The notes beneath the pieces were generated by a model. The model saw nothing but the letters and a program-made list of their open reading frames with translations. It was not told the DNA's origin and did no database searches. The position numbers and the translations under genes are program-made. From NCBI RefSeq assembly GCF_016801865.2, contig NC_068938.1, positions 81,790,886 through 81,854,885 of the forward strand: DNA of 64,000 nucleotides, written 5' to 3'. This DNA is from Culex pipiens pallens (lineage: Eukaryota > Arthropoda > Insecta > Diptera > Culicidae). Shown in pieces: positions 49,078 to 60,933 of the stretch (the stretch's first letter is position 1; every line of letters begins with the position of its first letter).

Positions 49078-51240
49078 ACGGCAGTGCTTGTCTTTTAATA
49101 AGTATTGAAAAAAATGCAAAAAAATAAATTGTATACCTAAAAGCAGATACAACCAGCCATGTCAGATATACAGATAAATCTGTAGTATACAGTTTTTTTG
49201 ATCCCAAAAATCACAAAAATATATATACGGATTTTTTTTAAAATGATTTAATTTGAAAATTTCAATAATTCAGTCATTGAATTATGCTTTAATATGATTA
49301 AAAAGCTTAAATCTGTTGTGAAAAGTCTAAAAAAATCTTCTATTGCTTTGAATTTGACATGGTACAGATAAAATACAGATTTATTTTTAATAAAATACAG
49401 ATTTCCCATAAAATAATCTGGCAACGTTGGCTACAACTGCTGGAAACGGTACATTTTATAAAAAAAAAGTGGTAAAGTTTTTTCCTATTACAACATCATC
49501 AAGATGTCTTTTTAGGTCTCCTAAAACATATCATTTTTTTCGTGTATCTTTTTTTCGAAAAGTCCTGATCATAACCTAAAACTTTGCCGAAGACACCAAA
49601 TCGTTCAGAAATCCCTTCTAAAGATGCAAAACTTTTGACATTTAGCTAAAAGTTAAATTATTAAAATACGTAAAGAGCAGAAAAAATCATAAAAGTTGAA
49701 TTTTTAAACATTAAAAATCGACTCATTAGTTTAGCAGATATCACGAGTTGGAAAAGAGAACTAATTAAATGACTCTGAAAATACGATTTTTTCGTAAAAC
49801 TTAAACTTTAAGAGGCTGTATCAAAACAACTATTTTCTATTTTTTTAGAAAATGTTTATTGCACGGTTGCTTTTTCTTTATAAAGATTTTTTAAATTACA
49901 AAAAAAAGTTTTTTTTTAACTTCTAATTATAAATTACCTATAATTTGAAAACGGTGCACTTTATCAAAAAATGTGTTAAGTAATTTTTAATTGCAAATCT
50001 GAGTTTACATCTAAAAATTATGTTTTAAATTTTGTTTGAGAATGCAGTGCCAACCGTTTTTGGCAACACGACTTTTCGTCATTTCCTCTAAAAAAAAAAA
50101 CAAAATTGACTGATGAACAAGACAAACTTCATTTTTCTTCTCAATTGTTGATTGAAAACCAGTTTAAAACTTAAACCAAAACTAAACAATATCAAAAAAT
50201 ATGTTGACGGATGGCACTGTATGTAAAAAAAATCATAAATCTGGTCCAGATTTTGCACCATAGAGCAAAATATGCCTTTCTTAGTCCCCTTAAACATAAT
50301 TTTATTTTCACAAATAATATAAAAAAGTCAAAGTCAATGTCACAGACATAACCGGAATGGCGTAGACTACGTAAAGTTTAGATGTGTGGGTTTGGTGAGA
50401 ATCAAATCGGGAAGCAAATTGTCTAACTTTCGACATTTGCGAAAAAATGAAATTCTTTGAAATTTTCAATAGGATTAAAAATATTAATAAACTTTTAGCA
50501 TTTCTAGGCATGAATCAATACATAATTATTGATTTTGAAGGTAAACGAGAGCAAAAAATGATAAAAATCCCATATTTATCCCCGCGGTGGGCTTGTTTCG
50601 GTGGCAAATTTGCTACCCTAGCGGTGGCGATGACGGAGTTTTTTCAAGGTGGCAAATTTAATCTCGATATTCTTAAGCCGGATGCAACATTTGATTTGCA
50701 CTCCAGCGTTGCAGATGCCCTGAGGGCACAAGCACTAACAATTGGGAATTGATTGCGTTTATTGGATGAATTTTGGCAAGAATGCTAAGAGCAGAATGGG
50801 GGGAGGGCAGAGGTGTTGGGGGCGAGAGCAGCCTCAGAAAGCTGTGCAGTCCGTCGCCCCCGAAGACCAAAATTTGTTCCTGAAATTAAAATTATTATAT
50901 TTCGCTGCCTCGTCCCGGGTGGGACGAGGGACGGGGAGTGGGGCAACTCCGATGAGTTGGAAAGTCCTCACCCCCTTCCCCAGGAGATCCAAACGGTCCG
51001 GCCATCGAGAGGCAACTGGCTGACGAGAAGGCGATAATTTTCGAATCGAATGGAACATAAATCGTGTCGATTCGATTAGAGGAAGGAAGATATAAGCGTT
51101 TGACGGATGACGCAGTATTCCAGGGTCTTCGGCCCGGGTTTTTTGGAATGGCACCCCAGTACCTTCGAGTAAGACGTAGTCTACGTCAATACATATTTTG
51201 AGAATTCAACCTTTACGGATGAAAACGTAAATAAAAAATA
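49078..51240. other. Intergenic; GC-richer patch at 50580-51150
   Basis: About 49500-49900 is a copy of the dispersed ACTTTGCCGAAGACACCAAA family. The 50580-51150 patch has ORFs on both strands without known domains, including a minus frame at 50834-51154. About 51080-51200 resembles 33730-33850. No gene is supported. Confidence 0.35.
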
Positions 51241-54200
51241 AAAAAACCGCGTACCTATTTATTTTCTGAAAAAGTACTAATCATAACTTACGATTTTGTC
51301 GAAGACGCCAAATCAATCAGGAAATCATGCCTTAAGATACATACTTGCGGGTATTTACACGCCTATTTTGTATTACCAGTCTGCAAAATTGTATGGAGCG
51401 TTGCACGTAAAAAAAATTTAGGCAAAATGGCTTCTATTGACATATGGAATGCATGTACTAAAATAAATAAAAAATGCGAAATTTTAGAAAATTCCTCGCA
51501 CAAAAAAAAATCTTGAAAATATATAAATTCAAAATTGCTCCTAACAATCAAAGGTTTTTTTTCTAAAATCTTCAAATGTGCTGATGATAGATTAGCAATC
51601 AGCTAAAAACAATGAGAAATCTTTTTTTTGCATTTATAAGCAATTTTAGTACATTTCAAAAATATTTTGAATTTTAAAGTTTTCTTTCGCAATAAAAATT
51701 CTCATCATAACATAAAATTCTGAAAATTGCGTTTTCTTATTTTATTCATTAAATTATGCCACCATTGTAATTTCATTATTTTTTTAATATTCTTATTAGT
51801 TTATCTCATTTACTATTGAATTGTTGTTGTCAACAAATGAAACTTACGTGAAATTTTCTGATCTTTCACACCAAAAAAATAATTTATAGATAAAAAGCAA
51901 TGATTTAAACATAAAATACATAAAAACATAAAAGTTGTTCAAAATATTTGTATTGCAAGAAATTCTTCAGAAAGTATGACTTTTTTTAAATAAAGTTTCT
52001 TTTTTCAAGTCCAACCACCCTACCTTCGTGCTCGACATCGCCAACAGCAGTGTACCTATGTAACAGTTTTCCCGAACGCTGCGTATCATAATCACCCGCC
52101 CTGTTCAGCAGCAGCTTAATCTTCAACCTCTTCACTTGATGCATTTCCCGGACGGGGAGGACGACTAAGCCCATCATTCCGGCGGAACAATTTCCACCAT
52201 CCCCTTCAACGCTATAGGGTGCTGCTGTACTGCCGGGGATATCGTCGAGTGTGAAGAATAATAAATTTACGTGATGTGTTCGGAAAATAAATAAAATTGG
52301 CTTTCCGGAGATAAACCCTCTTACAAATAGCTTTTTGTCGAAAATCCTTTTGTTAAAGTATAATACCGGTGTAGACGCACGTACGATCGGACCCTCGGCC
52401 ACCCTTCTGGGTGGGTGGGTGGATATGGACGGACGGACGGACGGACAGCAGGATGTTCTGTGTCCCAGGTTATGCTGTTGACCAAATGGGCCAAGTGATG
52501 ACGATGACGGATTTTCCGACTATCGGACAGGGGTTTATGCATGATTTTTCCATTTTCCACCGTGGTGCCATGTTTTATTATTTATTTTATAATGGAAGTT
52601 ACAATTGTAACGTTATATGCAGCTATTAAAATTCTTAGAAGTTAATATTTTATCTTTATTTGCAATTGATTGTTTCACAAATGAATCAAACTGCTTCAAA
52701 CCGGTTTCATAGCTAAACGTGAAAGGTTTCTCAAAAAATCTTCTAAGAAATGCTTGTGCAAACATCACCAACTTCAACTCTCATAGGGTTGATTTTTGTT
52801 ATTCTAAATTTGCCTGTCAGCCCTCATCCGGGGAGGGCTATTTCTTCACCGGCTTTGATCCTTATTGAACTGAAAATATTGTCCCAAGTCCAGTAGCAAA
52901 ACGGCATCGAAGCTGACCCTCATTTGAATAACTGTGGAAATCTTTGAACCAAATAGAGAGGAATCAACAAACACAAGACGAAACTACCAATAAGAAGTAC
53001 ACATCGTCAGCAGCCAGACCAATATCGTCTCCGGCTTGGCAAAATGCAAAAGTTATCTACATATTCCGGGTTCTTAATAGCAAAGTCTCGAAGAGGACAC
53101 AAACACACACATACACAATATGGTGGCGGAGGTGGCTCTCTCAAGTTTCTTGAATACACAAGCAAATTAGTTCAAAGCTAGAAAATTTTCTGCCAACGAC
53201 GACGTTTCCTAATACAGCCTCTCCAATAAAAGCAAACTGTCAGGCCACCATCATCTTTGGTCGTGTAGAAATGTGGCACGGAAACCGAGGCATCTTCAGC
53301 TGGAAACTTCTATTGGGAGGGCAATTCTTTGGAGTATGGATTGGATAGATCAATCATGATACAAAAAGTGATATTTTTTGAAAAATTGTTTCTTTGAAAA
53401 TATTGTAATTTTTGCTCTCAACAACCAAATCTAGTAATGGCCACCTAATCATCAAAAAATACTAGAAAAAACATTATCGAATTGATCTGATGAAACTGAG
53501 ATTTTGTAAAGCTCTTTATATTAGCAAAGCTCTTTTATATTTTTCTTCAAAAATTATTTTAATCACAATACGGAAACAAGATTTATCGTGAATCTTACTA
53601 AAATTTAGTTAAAAATAAAAAAAAAATGTTGTTTTTGAACCACGATTTATTTTTAAGATAGAAATCCTTTTAAAAAAAACCCTGGATTTGTCAGTTCGAG
53701 CCAGTTCCAAAAACTAGTAAATCTGGCTAGAATTTTAGTAAATTTTACTAATTTGCCAGCTGGAAACATGCGGTCAGTTTTTAAAGCTGTATGTTTTCAG
53801 TTAGTCTGTAAGCAAATTAAGCTGAGCAATTCCAGCTCAAATCAGGAATTTTTCTGGTATTTTTGTACCCGACCCTCTCCGATTTCAATGAAACTTTGTA
53901 GACATGTTATCCTAGGCCTATATAAGCCATTTTTGTGCATATGGAGCAAATAGTACTCGAGAATAACATTTGAGAAGGGCGTAAGGTATTTAAATATTTT
54001 TGTATTCTGTAATTTAAAAATTACTGTATCTCGAAGCCGTTGCGTCGTATCAAAAAGTGGTCAAAGACAAACTTGTAGGAAATTGGACGGGCTTTCTGAA
54101 AAAATACACTGAAACAAAAATACACGCCACTTCTATGAGATTTTTCAATTTTTATGTTTAAAAGTTAAATTTTAAGGTGATGCCACGATTTTTTTTCGTT

Positions 54201-55147
54201 CGAAATTTTTGAGGAAATAGCCTAAAATGTTACAAAAAAACTCACGAAAGATGCAGGATGGTATGTCTCTTCTAAAAAAATTGAAAAAAAAAACATTTTA
54301 AATTTTCCAATTTCCTAGAGAACTGCCCCTCCTACTAACCGGCGTCGGATGCTGGGGAGGTCGGAGTGATTTCGAGCGTCAAATGGGAACCAATGAACGG
54401 AAGCAAAATCAGCGACTGCTTCAGGTAGAGGTGGAGACATGTGACAACCGGCCAGATATTGTAGAGCTAGAATTGGACTTGTTCCATATCGTGTCTAGAA
54501 CAAATAAACAATCTTCGTTTGATTCCTTGCTATTTCTTCCAGTTGGGGGGAATCTTTAGAAGAAGCTTTTCTTTGTGGAGTCTACAATGTAGAGCATTTT
54601 GACAATGGTTGCATTAAGATTTGATCCACTCCAAATATTGTTTTACTTAACTTTAAGAATTTGTCTCATAAAAATATGTGATTTTGAAATTCCAGTTTTT
54701 AATAAATGCTTAATTTTTGAGACATTATTCGAATGTTACCCTAAAAGTATAGGAACGTAAGTGGCAAAGAGCCTCAAGGCAATACGCCATGCCATGATGT
54801 GCTGTGATCTGTGTTTAATGTATTTCAAGTGTTAACAAAACATCTGGTCCCGTTCGTCTTTGGAATTTCTAGCATATTCGCATTCTCACTTACCTAGATG
54901 TCTTCATCTCATTATAGTGCTTCATGACGATCAATGTCCGGGAAAAGTTACCGTACGAAAAGCGTACGATTTGCGATTTTCAAAATGTCTTGCAGCCAGA
55001 TAAGGAACTCTGTCTTTTTGAAATCTTATGGTTTTCCACAGTGTACGAGTGTGCGCTGCTGTCTTCAGGCCGTTGGAAATATTTTTTCAAGTTTATGTCT
55101 CTCAACTCTGACCATAGTATTTTTTCGCAGAGGATTTTTTTTTGCGA
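51241..55147. other. Intergenic; dispersed repeats, no gene recognised
   Basis: About 51250-51470 is another copy of the dispersed family. A unique, less AT-rich patch at 52000-52560 includes a (GGAC)n microsatellite near 52427-52445 and an unrecognised minus ORF at 51986-52402. About 53860-53960 (ACCCGACCCTCTCC then GATTTC) weakly resembles the foldback arm at 5765. The rest is AT-rich. Confidence 0.35.
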
Positions 55148-55539
55148 TACAGTCCAGACTCGATGATCCGAAGACCTCGGAAAAATTTCACTTCGGATAA
55201 CCGAATCACGAAAAAAAAATGTTTTTCGTTGTCTAATTTTTTATTGTTGAGGTCATACTACGCTAAAATTATTTAGAATTTTTAAATCCAATATGGCGGC
55301 CAAAATGGCGGTAATGCAGGATTGAAAAAATGCATTTTATTTTTTGAAAGGCAATCAACAACTCACATTTGACTAAAATGGGGTCGTAGAACTAAAATTT
55401 TATGTTAAAAACAAGAAAATTTAAAAAAAAAAACAAAAAAACAATTATCCGTTATTATATTATCCGAAGTCCCATACAAACCTTCGGATAATCGAAACTT
55501 CGGATAATCGAGGCTGCGGATAATCGAGTCTGGACTGTA
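55148..55539. mobile_element. MITE with perfect 17-bp TIR TACAGTCCAGACTCGAT
   Basis: TACAGTCCAGACTCGAT at 55148-55164 is inverted exactly at 55523-55539. Inside, CTTCGGATAA and TTCGGATAATCGA motifs recur near both ends. The 392-bp element is non-coding, with TA bases at both outer ends. Confidence 0.8.
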
Positions 55540-55544
55540 CTGTA

Positions 55545-55965
55545 ATTTTTTATGTTTTTTTTTGTATTTTTAAATGTTTAAGTTTCGAAGCATAGAACAC
55601 AGCTTTTTATGTTTATTAATGCTTTTTTATGCTCTTTAAATGTTTTTTATCGGTTTTTATGTTTATTTTGTTTTTTTTAATGTTATTTTAAAGTTTTTAT
55701 GGTTTTATAAGTTTCATGTTTTTTTAGGTTTGTTATGTTTTTTTTTAAATGTATGTTATGTTTTTTAAACATTTTTTTTGTATTTTTAATGTTTGTTTTT
55801 TCACATTTTTTTATGTTTTTATGATTTATTCTGTTTTTATGTTTCATTATGTTTTTATATATTTTTATTTTTTGCTGTGTTTTAAATAACATAAAAAATA
55901 TATTTATATTGTTATGTTCTATGTATTTTTTATGTTTTCCAGCTTTTTATGCTTTTGCCTTTCTT
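55545..55965. repeat. Low-complexity TTTTTATGTTT tract
   Basis: Degenerate repeats of about 8-12 bp on the theme TTTTTATGTTT cover this region. Open frames here are composition artefacts. Confidence 0.75.
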
Positions 55966-56157
55966 ACAAAAGAAAGGTTTAAGGTTTGCTTTTGGAAAAA
56001 CGCATTTTTCAAAAATCTAAAAAAAATCGTGCACGGCGAGGATTCGTGCCAGGAAAAAATCCTATTACTAAATTGAAGGTTTAGATGCGCTCTTTCGATT
56101 GAATTTTGGCCCGAAACCCGGAACTCAAAGTCTGATTTTTGAGAGCTCTTTTTCTGA

Positions 56158-57009
56158 AATACATGGCCGATGTCTGTATCGATCAGTAGTGCGGTGCTTG
56201 TGGGACGCGCAGTCCTGTTTTTTCGTGTTATTTTCCGTCTCTTTTGTGTCGCTGTTCGAGTGCATGGGGTGATTAGATTTCTTCTTCTTCTTTTTTCATT
56301 TATTTTTTGTTCGCGCGTTCGTTGGCCGATGAATTTTATTTTTGTTCTCTTTATATAGTTTTCGATAGAAACGATCCGATTTTTGTTTTTTGAGACAAGC
56401 AAGTCGTATTGCTGGATTAAGTCCTTTCCATATCATCGAGGATCGGAAGGCACGTCGACGGATGTGTTTTAAGGCTTATGATATAAAATAATTTTAATGA
56501 ATGAAGCCCTTCCTACATCACCGTTGATCGGAAGGCACGCCGACGGAGAATTTCTGGAGAAACGCGGTCGAATTAATACTATATTTAAATCCCTAGATAG
56601 GTATCTTTCCGCAGCCGGCTGCCTAAGATTTTTAAAATTTCAACCGATAAACAAATTGCTCATGGTCGCATCACCTACCACAGTGAATCCTGACCTCATA
56701 CCCATCTTACTAACCCCTCAAAACTCATGTGATACTTTGTCGGAGACGCAGTCGATTTGGCGGTCCCATCACTCAAGTATCGGCTAACATTTCCATCCAC
56801 TTCCCCGTGTCTTACCACTGGTCGTGGCCGGCGTCGGTATTGATCAGCACGATAGGGACCTTTGAAAATTGCGAAGGGGTGATGATTGGTTCCTACTTTT
56901 CATCTGTGGTCCACGGAGCAATGTTTGGGGGTCCTGGTCAATAACGAAGTAGCAGCTACGGGTAGACACCAATGCTATGCTATGCTAATACATGGCCGAT
57001 GTCTGTATC
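56158..57009 (+). mobile_element. Retroposon with 23-bp duplication and (ATGCT)n tail
   Basis: An identical 23-bp sequence occurs at 56158-56180 and 56987-57009, bounding an ~806-bp insert that ends in about three ATGCT units. The insert begins GATCAGTAGTGCGGTGCTTG, which could be an intact 5' end with an internal promoter. A plus ORF at 56497-56787 has no recognised domain. The tail matches the insert at 281-658, though the bodies differ. It may be an internally deleted LINE or a SINE-like derivative. Confidence 0.78.
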
Positions 57010-57729
57010 CGCTCTTAAAAATTTGTGTCTTCCATCACTGGAAAACTGCTCGTAAAACCCACAATTTTTAAAAGCCAGATCTGTAGCCGTGGGGTCGGAG
57101 ACGAACATTTTATTTTGCGATTCACAATTTTCGACCAGGAAATGTGGTCTAAGCCATTTTTAGAGGTATTTTTTGGACTATTTTACAGATAACACTATCA
57201 AATTTAAAGAATTCAGTTTCAAACAAAAAGCCATTCGAAAACATGCGCCATAAACTGTTTGGGCCCAAAATTTGAAGCTTTTCCAAAATGTATTTCCAGA
57301 GATATAGCGATTTTAGTGTTTTTCGTCTTATTTTTACCCTATTTTTTCCTATTAAATTTTTGGATTTATACAAAATCATATACTGAACATCAAATTCAAA
57401 GTCCCAGCCCATTCTCGATCGAAAGCATTTGGTATGAATTGTATTCGAGTAAATTTTGGTATTGATCAGACGGTTGGTTCAAAAGTTATAGCTGTATGAT
57501 TTTTCCCGGCTCGTTCTCGCTCGAAAGCTCGACAAGTTGTCAAGTCGAAGCTTCAACGCCAGCGCTTTTACGCTGCGCGTGAAAGTGTTCTTTCTGGCTT
57601 CTCATAATTGATCGACAAAGTGCAATAGCGATACATATTTTTTTAAGTTAATCATAGACTAACATTATAGACTGAGTACCCTTTATTATTTTTCTAATAA
57701 TGTCAATCCAATATGTTTTTCTTAATTTT
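57010..57729. other. Intergenic, nothing recognised
   Basis: AT-rich sequence without a recognisable gene or element end. Confidence 0.45.
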
Positions 57730-57963
57730 ATTTAATGTTTTAATGTTTTAATGTTTTAATGTTTTAATGTTTTAATGTTTTAATGTTTCAATGTTTTAAT
57801 GTTTTAATGTTTTAATGTTTCAATGTTTTAATGTTTTAATGTTTTAATGTTTTAATGTTTTAATGTTTTAATGTTTTAATGTTTTAATGTTTTAATGTTT
57901 TAATGTTTTAATGTTTTAATGTTTTAATGTTTTAATGTTTTAATGTTTTAATGTTTTAATGTT
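57730..57963. repeat. Octanucleotide satellite (TTTTAATG)n
   Basis: About 29 tandem copies of TTTTAATG, nearly perfect, with occasional TTTCAATG variants. The array begins within a T-rich lead and ends at GTTCGTTAATTGC. Confidence 0.95.
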
Positions 57964-58336
57964 CGTTAATTGCTAATAACTCGTCAGGGTTAACTCGGAT
58001 CGTTTATCGGTCTTCTACAAAATACTACAAAGTAGATTGACATAAAATTTTACATAAGAGCCTCACACTTGACAATGATTAGAGACATTTAACACCTTTA
58101 GTGCCAAAAAAAAGTTACATAATTTCAATGGAAATTCAAGTGCAATCAGCTCAAATCAATTAAAAATGCATTCCCCTGCGTTTAGAATTATTTTTAGCAT
58201 ATTCAAACATATTTTGATATTTTTCAATTTTCGATGTGCAGTAAAAACAGTACAGTATTTTTTTTTTGTCAAATCTTACGTTTTTTGAAACTTATTAGGC
58301 TTCTTCCATAAAGTATGTCAAGCTAAAATCAGCCAA
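57964..58336. other. Intergenic, nothing recognised
   Basis: AT-rich sequence with no gene or element boundary I can support. Confidence 0.45.
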
Positions 58337-58925
58337 AAGGTTCCTTGGAGTAGAAAGAGGTTTGGGTGCCCTCCACATTCAAGCCATTGGACTCCTAGGT
58401 TCTAATCTAATCTAATCTAATCTAATCTAATCAGACCCTAGCGCAGCCAATCTTTCGAAGGGATCCTGGAGAGTGCCTTAGGTTAGATGACGCCTAGCAC
58501 TCTTCTTGTCATTTATTAACATTTGTAGTGCGCCATTGCATCGGAATGCATTGAAACATCACAAGCGTTAAAGCGGCCAGTCCTACTGCGTAAAGCCGTA
58601 TCGCAGAGATGACTCGTAATGAGGTTGAGTTCGAACAACAACACAATTCTGAATCGACAGGCGAGGAAGAAGCGTGGGCTCACACCACCATACGCTCCGA
58701 GATTTGATTGTATTCGTTGGGAGCACCATGCTAAGAAGGTTTGGTACTCCGGGACCCTCTGGGATGGGACATTGTATTTCCACAAATGCCCTGGACACTA
58801 TTTGCCGTGGTTATAGCGCCACAACTCGCTCTCAAGCCATTGGACTCCTAGGTTCGAGCAGAAACTTGCAATAGAGACCACAAAAGACCTGGGGGTCGTT
58901 AACGTGGATGGTTTGATTTTTTGAT
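58337..58925 (+). mobile_element. SINE-family sequence split by a second SINE
   Basis: The flanking parts (58337-58402 and 58832-58925) match the element at 1185-1330 in reverse complement. They join cleanly once the 429-bp insert and one copy of its duplication are removed. The right end carries the GACCACAAAAGACC and AACGTGGATGGTTTGATTTT sequences seen near 1190-1240. Confidence 0.65.
58403..58831 (-). mobile_element. 5'-truncated (GATTA)n-tailed SINE with 24-bp duplication
   Basis: An identical 24-bp sequence flanks this insert at 58379-58402 and 58832-58855. On the minus strand it starts GAGCGAGTTGTGGCGC and ends in about four GATTA units. It matches 1909-2524 but lacks the tRNA-like head found there at 1657-1908, as expected for 5' truncation during target-primed insertion. 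Confidence 0.8.
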
Positions 58926-58938
58926 TTTGTTTCTGGGG

Positions 58939-59870
58939 ACCGTAAACCGGGGTGACTTTGATAGGATTTCAACTTGTTTTTAGAATATTTTCCAACAGTA
59001 AAGGTTTTTCTCAAGATTCTTATTTTTAAAACATTTACTGGGGTAGGCCACACAAAGTCCAAGAACTATTTCGGAAAAAAGTTTTTTCAATAATGTTTAG
59101 AAAAATAGTTACGTTAAAAATTCTTAGTTTTAATTCCGGGGTGACTTTGATAGTCATAGTTTTTCTTGTTAAAATCATATTTAAGATGTTCAAATTTTAT
59201 TTTTACGCTAAATGTACCATCACTAAAGTAGCTGATATAGTTTTTAAGAAAAAAAAAATCGATGTTTATATTTAGTTAACTAAGGGTATAAGCTTTTTAG
59301 CAAACTACATATAAATTTTAAGTAAAATTGTTAAAAAGTCGGCATTTTGCCTGTAATTTGTTTAAACTAGTTTTGTTTATAAAATAATCGTTTTTATTAC
59401 ATTTTATACTGAATTCGAAGCACGAATCACAAGTTTTCACATTTTACATGAAATTTGTTCAAACTGAAATTGCCTATAAATTTGGAGATTTTTTTTAAAT
59501 TGTGTTTCAAAAACACATATTATTTATTATTTACAAAATTTTTTGACCTTCTCCTAGTGGAAAATTGTCCAAAGAATCCGAAAATTCATTCTGTTTTTCG
59601 ATCAAAAATCATGTTCATTGAGAAAATCATGACACTTTGAGAAGTTTAAAATAATGACTTTCATCAACATTTTCTAAACTATAGTTAACTAACTTTTTAA
59701 ACTTGTCAAAATTTTATGAAAAGTTCTTCTTGAGGTACTTTGAAAACTTCTCTACCACGGTCAATATGTTTCTAAATCATTCCTTGCGTAATTTAATTGT
59801 ACTCTTCATTCTGCGGAAAAATCGCAAACCTATCAAAGTCACCCCGGCTATCAAAGTCACCCCGTTTAAC
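58939..59870. mobile_element. TIR element, GGGGTGACTTTGATAG family (long copy)
   Basis: The left end CCGTAAACCGGGGTGACTTT is matched by the inverted right end AAAGTCACCCCGTTTAACGG. Further copies of the GGGGTGACTTTGATAG core occur at about 59139 (direct) and 59830 (inverted). The ~930-bp interior is AT-rich with no transposase motif. The short relative is at 18820-18972. Confidence 0.75.
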
Positions 59871-60186
59871 GGGACCTCAAACTTCATGCTTCCCCTCGAG
59901 TTGTGCCTGCGCAGTAGGGGAACTATTCCCTTTCTCAGCCTATTTCTATTATCGGCCTATCAGCACTTTGAACATGAATTAAAGCTTTCATAAAGAGTTT
60001 TTGACTGTTCCAAAGTAATAAATAGCTCAAATGAAAGTGAGCAAGCAACTTTCCATTGTTGATACATCTGAAAATGTTGATTTAATAGCGGAAAACGGCA
60101 AAAGTGATGAGAATTGGTCGAACGGCTTAGTGTGATTAAAATGGGTATATTTCCCCTAATTTTTGTCATTATTTGGAGGTCAGTAT
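59871..60186. other. Intergenic; MITE-end fragment at 59880-59917
   Basis: CTCAAACTTCATGCTTCCCC and the following TCGAGTTG and CTGCGCAG match the terminal part of the MITE at 35521-35811. No gene was seen. Confidence 0.45.
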
Positions 60187-60385
60187 AATCGAGGGTCAAG
60201 TATGTATGCGTGTATGTATGTATGTTGATATGATCCCCTCACTCGCCGTTAACTTGGTCCTGAAACACACATGCGAGCGCTAGGTGAACAAAACGATCAT
60301 CTTTTACTCCGTTATCCGTACACTCACGTCCATATTTCACTTGGGACTTTTAGCATAGACGCCCTTGCTCCCTTCACGTCAATAA
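60187..60385 (-). mobile_element. 3' end of (CATA)n-tailed retroposon
   Basis: This is the reverse complement of about 30690-30947 with moderate divergence. The left edge is a TATG tandem tract that corresponds to the (CATA)n tail. The 5' limit and target-site duplication were not found. The AATAAAG near 60381 lies just beyond the shared part. Confidence 0.6.
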
Positions 60386-60933
60386 AGCTAAGAACAAGAT
60401 TTTCCGTTCTACGCATATGCAGAACTTTGCGATAGAACAATGCCCTTTGTTCAATGATAGATGACAATTGAATTTCGACAAAAATTGTTCCAAAATTATT
60501 TTTTCAATTAGGGGGAATTTTCGGATATTACAAAAAAAAAGTAGACACACAACTCTTTTTGATAAAATAAAACTGTGTTTCGTCATTCTGCTGTTTTCAA
60601 ACATACATTCAGTGAAGTATCCATAATTTACGTATCATCTCCTAAACTCTCTTTCTCTTAAACACTAGACAGAGTCTACGGGAGGGCACTGGCAACGAAC
60701 CTTCTTAGCTGTGGTTCGTTTCCCTCACAAAACAGATACACGAAATGGGGAGGGGGGGAAGGAAGTGGAAAAGTACTCACACTTTGCTAGCTCATCGCCA
60801 ACGTCATCAGAACCTAAAAGCTAAAATCACAATCGAACTGGGAACCCACCTCTGCAACCGCACGCAGATTCTGCTGCCATCTTTCTCTTTAGTACTGTCA
60901 AACGTTTGCTGCCGCACTCTAATCCAACCAGGT
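60386..60933 (-). other. cdm 3' UTR and downstream flank
   Basis: Sequence downstream of the cdm stop codon. The proximal part, about 60640-60933, looks unique. I found no obvious AATAAA on the minus strand in it. Confidence 0.4.

Noticed and set aside
50834..51154. 106-codon minus ORF in a GC-rich patch
   Set aside because: No domain, no splice partner, and part of the surrounding sequence recurs at 33730-33850, pointing to repeat DNA.
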